Shown piece after piece: positions 52,796 through 58,034 of a stretch of 58,034 nt of DNA. The notes under the pieces are model-generated. The model ran no database searches and was not told where the DNA came from. It saw nothing but the letters and a program-made list of their open reading frames with translations. The position numbers were made by a program, and so were the translations under genes. The first letter of the stretch is position 1. Every line of letters starts with the position of its first letter. The stretch is from Nitrospinota bacterium (GTDB taxonomy: Bacteria > Nitrospinota > Nitrospinia > Nitrospinales > Nitrospinaceae): NCBI GenBank assembly GCA_029879645.1, contig JAOUPX010000004.1:1-58034 (forward strand), in the 5' to 3' direction.

Positions 52796-54310
52796 TCAGG
52801 TTCCGCAGAAGGTCTTATAGGAAGGGTTCGGGACCGGTTCGGCGTAGGCCTCGTTGCCGTCGGCCTCGTCGAAGGGATGGCTCAACACGGCCAGCAGTTT
52901 CGAGAACGGTCCCATATCCTGATACTGCACCGCGGCGGACAGGGCTTCTTCGACTTTATGATTCCGTGGAATATAGATCGGGTTGACCCGGTCCATGGCC
53001 TGTGCGGTGGTCTCCGCGTCCCTGGCCTCCTGCTCCAGGCGTTTCCGCCAGCGCCGCGCCCAGACGTCGAAGGCGCCCGACTGTTCCAGCAGGTTGTGTA
53101 CCGCGTCGTCATCGCCGCGCACGGCCTGGGAGAGTCGGCGGAAGAAGAGGGTGAAATCCGCCTTGCCGTCTTTCATCACCCAATGCAGATCGTTGACCAG
53201 GTCCAGGTCGTTGGGATCTTCCGTCGTTAAACCGATCTTGGAGCGCATGCCGGCCAGCCAGTACTTCTCGTAGACGGACGACACCTGCTCCAGCACGCCG
53301 GTCAGCAGTTCGACCGACCGGTCCTTGACCGGATCGACCAGCGGGACCAGCGTTTCCGCCAACCGGGTCAGGTTCCAGACCAGGATCGCCGGCTGGTTGC
53401 CATAAGCGTAGCGTCCATTGCGGTCGATGGAGCTGAACACCGTGCCCGGCGCATAGGTATCCATAAAAGCGCAGGGCCCGTAATCGAGGGTTTCGCCGGA
53501 GATCGCCATGTTGTCCGTGTTCATTACCCCGTGAATGAAGCCGACATTCATCCACCGGGCCACCAGAGATGCCTGGGCATCGGCGACCGCCTGGAAGAAG
53601 GCCAGAAAGGGATTTTCCGCATCCGCAAGGCCTGGGTAGTGCCGCGCAATGGCATATTCGGCCAACTCACGCACTTTTTCGACGCCTCCGCGCGCGGCAA
53701 AAAACTGGAAAGTACCGATGCGGATATGACTCGCCGCCACACGGGTGAGAACCGCGCCGGGCAGGGGAATTTCCCGGTAAACGGGGTCTCCGGTGATCAC
53801 CGCCGCCAGGGCGCGGGTCGTCGGGATGCCGAGGGCGTGCATGCCCTCGCCGATCAGGTATTCGCGCAGAACCGGACCCAGCGCCGCCTTGCCGTCTCCC
53901 CCGCGGGAAAACGGGGTGGGGCCCGATCCTTTCAGTTGGATATCGCGGCGGCGTTGTCGGGTATCGATCACCTCGCCGAGAAGGAGTGCTCGTCCGTCCC
54001 CCAACTGCGGCGCGTACCCGCCGAACTGGTGCCCGGCATAGGCCTGGGCCAGGGGTTCCGCCCCCTCGGGGATCGCGTTGCCGGAGAAAATCGCCGAACC
54101 TGCCTCCGAATCGAGCGCGGCCGGATCCAGCCCCAGTTCCTCGGCCAGCGCATGGTTGAGTTGTAATAGTTTCGGCGCAGACGCCAGGGTGGCCCGGCAC
54201 CGGACGTAAAAGTCCTCAAAAGTACTGGCGTAGCTGTTATCGAAATTGAAATTCGGGTGCATTGAGGTGAGCGCTCCTATCGGTTCCGTTGACGTTATTT
54301 CCTTCATCAT
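52796..54310 (-). CDS. selO: Protein adenylyltransferase SelO (YdiU)
   Basis: SelO is a pseudokinase-fold enzyme that AMPylates protein Ser/Thr/Tyr residues and influences redox proteins. The 504-residue product has LGDGRALLLGEV, QLKGSGPTPFSRGGDGKAAL, REYLIGEGMHALGIPTTRAL and the active site HGVMNTDNMAISGETLDYGP. The C-terminus ends FCGT, with Cys third from the end where the family has Sec or Cys. The start may be ATG 54310 or ATG 54262 (MHPNFNFDNSYA, with AGGAG 11 bases before). Complete and typical otherwise. Confidence 0.93.
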   Translation of the reverse strand: MMKEITSTEPIGALTSMHPNFNFDNSYASTFEDFYVRCRATLASAPKLLQLNHALAEELGLDPAALDSEAGSAIFSGNAIPEGAEPLAQAYAGHQFGGYAPQLGDGRALLLGEVIDTRQRRRDIQLKGSGPTPFSRGGDGKAALGPVLREYLIGEGMHALGIPTTRALAAVITGDPVYREIPLPGAVLTRVAASHIRIGTFQFFAARGGVEKVRELAEYAIARHYPGLADAENPFLAFFQAVADAQASLVARWMNVGFIHGVMNTDNMAISGETLDYGPCAFMDTYAPGTVFSSIDRNGRYAYGNQPAILVWNLTRLAETLVPLVDPVKDRSVELLTGVLEQVSSVYEKYWLAGMRSKIGLTTEDPNDLDLVNDLHWVMKDGKADFTLFFRRLSQAVRGDDDAVHNLLEQSGAFDVWARRWRKRLEQEARDAETTAQAMDRVNPIYIPRNHKVEEALSAAVQYQDMGPFSKLLAVLSHPFDEADGNEAYAEPVPNPSYKTFCGT

Positions 54311-55326
54311 CCCACTTTGCCCTTAGTTTTGATTCGTTTCCGGCCAATTGGATTTAAAAAGAAACCGGATAAGGAAAAGTCATCAGTCATCCGAGCCCTA
54401 CTTGAACATTTGAAATACTCCTCCCCTTACTGAGGGGAGGATACAGGTGGGGTGGGGTTTTCGTAAAACTGCAAAACCATTTAATTCAAGGAAAGGGGCG
54501 TCACAACCTCCCCTGTATCCCCTCCTTCGTAAGGAGGGGAATTATTGTCGCGTTCTGTTTATTAGACTTATGAAAAGGTCTCTCCGGGGAAGGGGGAGCA
54601 AAACCACCCGATCCCCTCCAGAGGAAATGTCATTAGAGCCCCCTCATCCTAACCTTCTCCCACCAGGGGAGAAGGGACCGGGCTACCGCCCGAAAAATGC
54701 AGTTTGTAATTGAGAGGCGCAGGAGGATCATCATTCGTCCTGTAAACATTATCCAAATTGCCGCAGGCCCTGCCTGCTCCCTCTCCCTTGATGGGAGAGG
54801 GCTGGGGTGAGGGTGGTTGATGATTCATTCCTTAATATAAGACCAAAACATAGATCCTTTCCTTCGACAGGCTCAGGGCAAGCTTTGCCCAAGGCTCCTC
54901 AGGATGACAATACGTATCTCTCTGTCATTCTGAGCGCTAGCGAAGAATCTGTGTTTAGATTTTTTAAACTACAAAAGCTGAAGGAAGAAGCCCCCCCAGC
55001 CCCTCCTTTGGAAGGAGGTTTTACATAGCACCCGGTTTTAAATACTCCTCCCCTTGCTGAGGGGAGGATACAGGTGGGGTGGGGTTTTCGTAAAACTGCA
55101 AAACCATTTAATTCAAGGAAAGGGGCGTCACAACCTCCCCTGTATCCCCTCCTTCGTAAGGAGGGGAATTAATGTCGCGTTCTGTTTATTAGACTTATGA
55201 AAAGGTCTCTCCGGGGAGGAGCCGGACAAAGCCCGGAGCCAATTTAAAATTCTCGAATTGTGCCCCGTGATCCACCGTTGCCGTCAACCGTCAGCAAGTT
55301 CTCCCTCCGGGGAGGAGCCTCTCCGC
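54311..55326. repeat. REP/REPIN-like repeat cluster II
   Basis: This gene-free kilobase holds a 178-bp block present twice (54413-54590 and 55040-55217, offset 627) with about two changes. Each block has the same opposed hairpin units as cluster I (CTCCCCTT..AGGGGAG with a GGTGGGGTG arm, and an inverted CCCCTCC..GGAGGGG with CAACCTCCCCTGTAT). Between them lie other hairpins: CCTAACCTTCTCCC/GGGGAGAAGG (about 54640-54668), CTCTCCC/GGGAGAG (54779-54815), and CTCAGGATGACA (54898-54909) pairing with TGTCATTCTGAG (54923-54934). The frames that stay open here reflect repeat composition, not genes. Confidence 0.82.
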
Positions 55327-55713
55327 TTATTTTTTCCGTTTGGCTTTGGCTTTTTTGGGTTTGCCGTGGTGTTCGGCGCTGATTGTGGTGTAGATGCCGC
55401 CGCGCACGAAGAACTCGCCCTCCACCTCCATCCAGCGGGGCTGGCAGGCGGCCACCAGGTCGTCGAGGATCTTGTTGATCACCGCCTCGTGGAACGCCCC
55501 CTCGTCCCGGTAGGACCACAGGTACAGCTTCAGCGATTTCAGCTCGATGCACTCGTGATCGGGGATGTAGTGGATATCGATATGGGCGAAATCGGGCTGG
55601 CCGGTGCGCGGGCACAGGCAGGTGAACTCCGGACATTCCATATGGATCTCGTAATCCCGGTCCGGGTAGGGGTTGAGGAACACTTCCAGTTCTTTAGAGG
55701 CTTGTTTATTCAT
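55327..55713 (-). CDS. queF: preQ0 reductase QueF (type I)
   Basis: QueF reduces 7-cyano-7-deazaguanine (preQ0) to preQ1 with NADPH, in queuosine tRNA synthesis. The 128-residue, single-domain (type I) product has the active-site [20 protein letters not shown] (catalytic Cys34, Asp41) and the QueF motif [21 protein letters not shown]. The C-terminus is basic ([11 protein letters not shown]). It is divergent from groES, sharing an A/T-rich, phased T-tract region. No preQ1 riboswitch was seen upstream. Confidence 0.95.
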   Translation of the reverse strand: MNKQASKELEVFLNPYPDRDYEIHMECPEFTCLCPRTGQPDFAHIDIHYIPDHECIELKSLKLYLWSYRDEGAFHEAVINKILDDLVAACQPRWMEVEGEFFVRGGIYTTISAEHHGKPKKAKAKRKK

Positions 55714-55715
55714 AG

Positions 55716-55769
55716 TTTTCGAGTTTTCCAGATTTTTTTCAGGTTTTTGTAAGTTTTTTAAATATTTTT
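55716..55769 (+). promoter_or_regulatory. Phased T-tracts, probable curved DNA
   Basis: T-tracts of 4-7 bases have centres near 55717, 55725, 55736, 55746, 55756 and 55767, that is about 10-10.5 bases apart from the second onward. Such phasing bends DNA. It lies between queF (minus) and the groES promoter and could act like an UP-element or binding platform. Confidence 0.6.
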
Positions 55770-55781
55770 CGGTTCCCGGCC

Positions 55782-55813
55782 TTGCTTTTCAGTTCTGGGG
55801 TTTTATATATGAT
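55782..55813 (+). promoter_or_regulatory. Probable groESL promoter
   Basis: TTGCTT (55782-55787) and TATATA (55804-55809, spacer 16) or TATGAT (55808-55813, spacer 20) form a sigma70-like pair. Transcription would start within or just before the CIRCE element. Confidence 0.55.
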
Positions 55814-55821
55814 AGTATCTA

Positions 55822-55848
55822 TTAGCACTTGCGGTCGAGGAGTGCTAA
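55822..55848 (+). promoter_or_regulatory. CIRCE element (HrcA operator)
   Basis: TTAGCACTT-N9-GAGTGCTAA: the arms lie at 55822-55830 and 55840-55848, one base from the consensus (T for C at the last left-arm position). HrcA binds CIRCE and represses groESL until heat stress. The position after the -10 and well before groES fits. Confidence 0.93.
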
Positions 55849-55999
55849 TTTCCGGTATCCCCAAACGGCAAAACCAAATAACCCAATATTTCATAAGGAT
55901 TTACAGGGCTGACACGGTCATTCCCGTTTTGATTCAAAACGTTTTTGGAATAGATATCAATCAACAACAGCAATCTTATCATTAATTCAAGGAGTTGTT

Positions 56000-56287
56000 A
56001 TGAAGATTCGTCCTTTGCAAGACCGCATTCTGGTTCAACCCATCCGCGAGAAGGAAGTTCGCAAGGGTGGCATTATCATTCCCGATTCGGCAAAAGAGAA
56101 GCCGATCGAAGGCCGGGTAACCGCCGTAGGCGCCGGCAAAGTGGGCGACGACGGCAAGCGTGTGGCGCTCGACGTGAAAGTGGGCGACAAGGTACTGTAC
56201 AGCAAATACGGCGGCACGGAGATCAAAATCGAAGGCGAAGATTACCTGCTGATGCGGGAAGACGACGTCCTCGGCATCGTCGAGTAA
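56000..56287 (+). CDS. groES: Co-chaperonin GroES
   Basis: GroES caps the GroEL ring. The 95-residue product has [19 protein letters not shown], the mobile loop [20 protein letters not shown] and the roof/end [25 protein letters not shown] ribosome site precedes the ATG. It is 52 bases ahead of groEL in one CIRCE-controlled operon. Complete and typical. Confidence 0.97.
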   Translation: MKIRPLQDRILVQPIREKEVRKGGIIIPDSAKEKPIEGRVTAVGAGKVGDDGKRVALDVKVGDKVLYSKYGGTEIKIEGEDYLLMREDDVLGIVE

Positions 56288-56324
56288 TCCACCCGAACTT
56301 TAAAAATACTATTCATCTTATTGA

Positions 56325-57992
<1,668 letters not shown>

Positions 57993-58034
57993 TTCTGCCT
58001 CCCGCTAAGCTTGCAATACCGACCCCCGGTCTTC

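Noticed and set aside
54447-55028. Open frames of 73-88 codons in the 54.4-55.0 kb gap
   Set aside because: Same reason: they cover REP-like units and have no sign of selection for coding.
55714-55800. preQ1 riboswitch upstream of queF
   Set aside because: The leader on the queF strand lacks the short C-rich hairpin and the A-rich pseudoknot tail of preQ1-I; the region is better explained by phased T-tracts of the groES side.

Overview
The window is chromosomal DNA of a Gram-negative (diderm) bacterium of moderate G+C content. It has cytochrome c maturation System I, a signal-anchored TlpA-type thioredoxin, MurE with the DNPR (meso-diaminopimelate) motif, lipoprotein and exported-protein signals, and a groESL operon under a CIRCE element. 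The gene mix and protein style suggest a Nitrospinota-like or delta-proteobacteria-like lineage. That placement is an inference, since no rRNA or other taxonomic marker is present.

Layout. 0-2.5 kb: a Sel1-repeat protein, the broken C-terminal tip of an RHS protein, and a run of strong hairpins. 2.5-5.0 kb (minus): a single-domain response regulator, a terminator, then a tight PII-like/yggS/proC group; a membrane histidine kinase is divergent from the regulator. 7.6-18.7 kb: mixed housekeeping genes (SprT-like protease, lipoprotein hydrolase, mutS2, exported thiol peroxidase, PAS membrane protein, M16C peptidase, exodeoxyribonuclease III, small proteins). 18.8-25.1 kb (minus): a ccm operon in the order ccmE-ccmF-ccmH-ccmI-like-ccmA-ccmB-ccmD-ccmC-tlpA. 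CcmE is the CxxxY variant, and ccmD is only 50 codons long. 25.4-43.6 kb (plus): an unbroken 16-gene dcw cluster, mraZ-rsmH-ftsL-ftsI-murE-murF-mraY-murD-ftsW-murG-murC-murB-ddl-ftsQ-ftsA-ftsZ. It is preceded by a -35/-10 promoter overlapped by four GTGT boxes at about 10-bp spacing (likely MraZ operators) and ends in a 12-bp-stem hairpin.

43.6-55.7 kb is a looser accessory stretch: DUF547 protein, HAD phosphatase, cytoplasmic parvulin-like protein, a 29-codon membrane peptide gene, two HNH nucleases, a DUF1566 protein, a YkgJ-type Cys-cluster protein, a cytoplasmic trypsin-like protease, beta-carbonic anhydrase, a YqaA-type membrane protein, a DUF1835 protein, SelO and QueF. Its gaps hold REP/REPIN-like palindromic repeats, including a 135-bp pair near 49 kb and a 178-bp pair near 54.4 and 55.0 kb. 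55.7-58.0 kb: groES-groEL behind phased T-tracts, a promoter and CIRCE.

The ccm genes export heme and attach it to apocytochromes, with TlpA probably keeping cysteines reduced. The dcw genes make lipid II (murE, murF, mraY, murD, murG, murC, murB, ddl) and build the divisome (ftsL, ftsI, ftsW, ftsQ, ftsA, ftsZ). No tRNA, rRNA, CRISPR array, prophage or complete insertion sequence was seen. The strongest leads are the CxxxY CcmE beside a Cys-rich CcmH, the MraZ box array, the PII homologue without a canonical T-loop, the thiol peroxidase without a resolving cysteine, the REPIN clusters and the curved-DNA/CIRCE control region of groESL.
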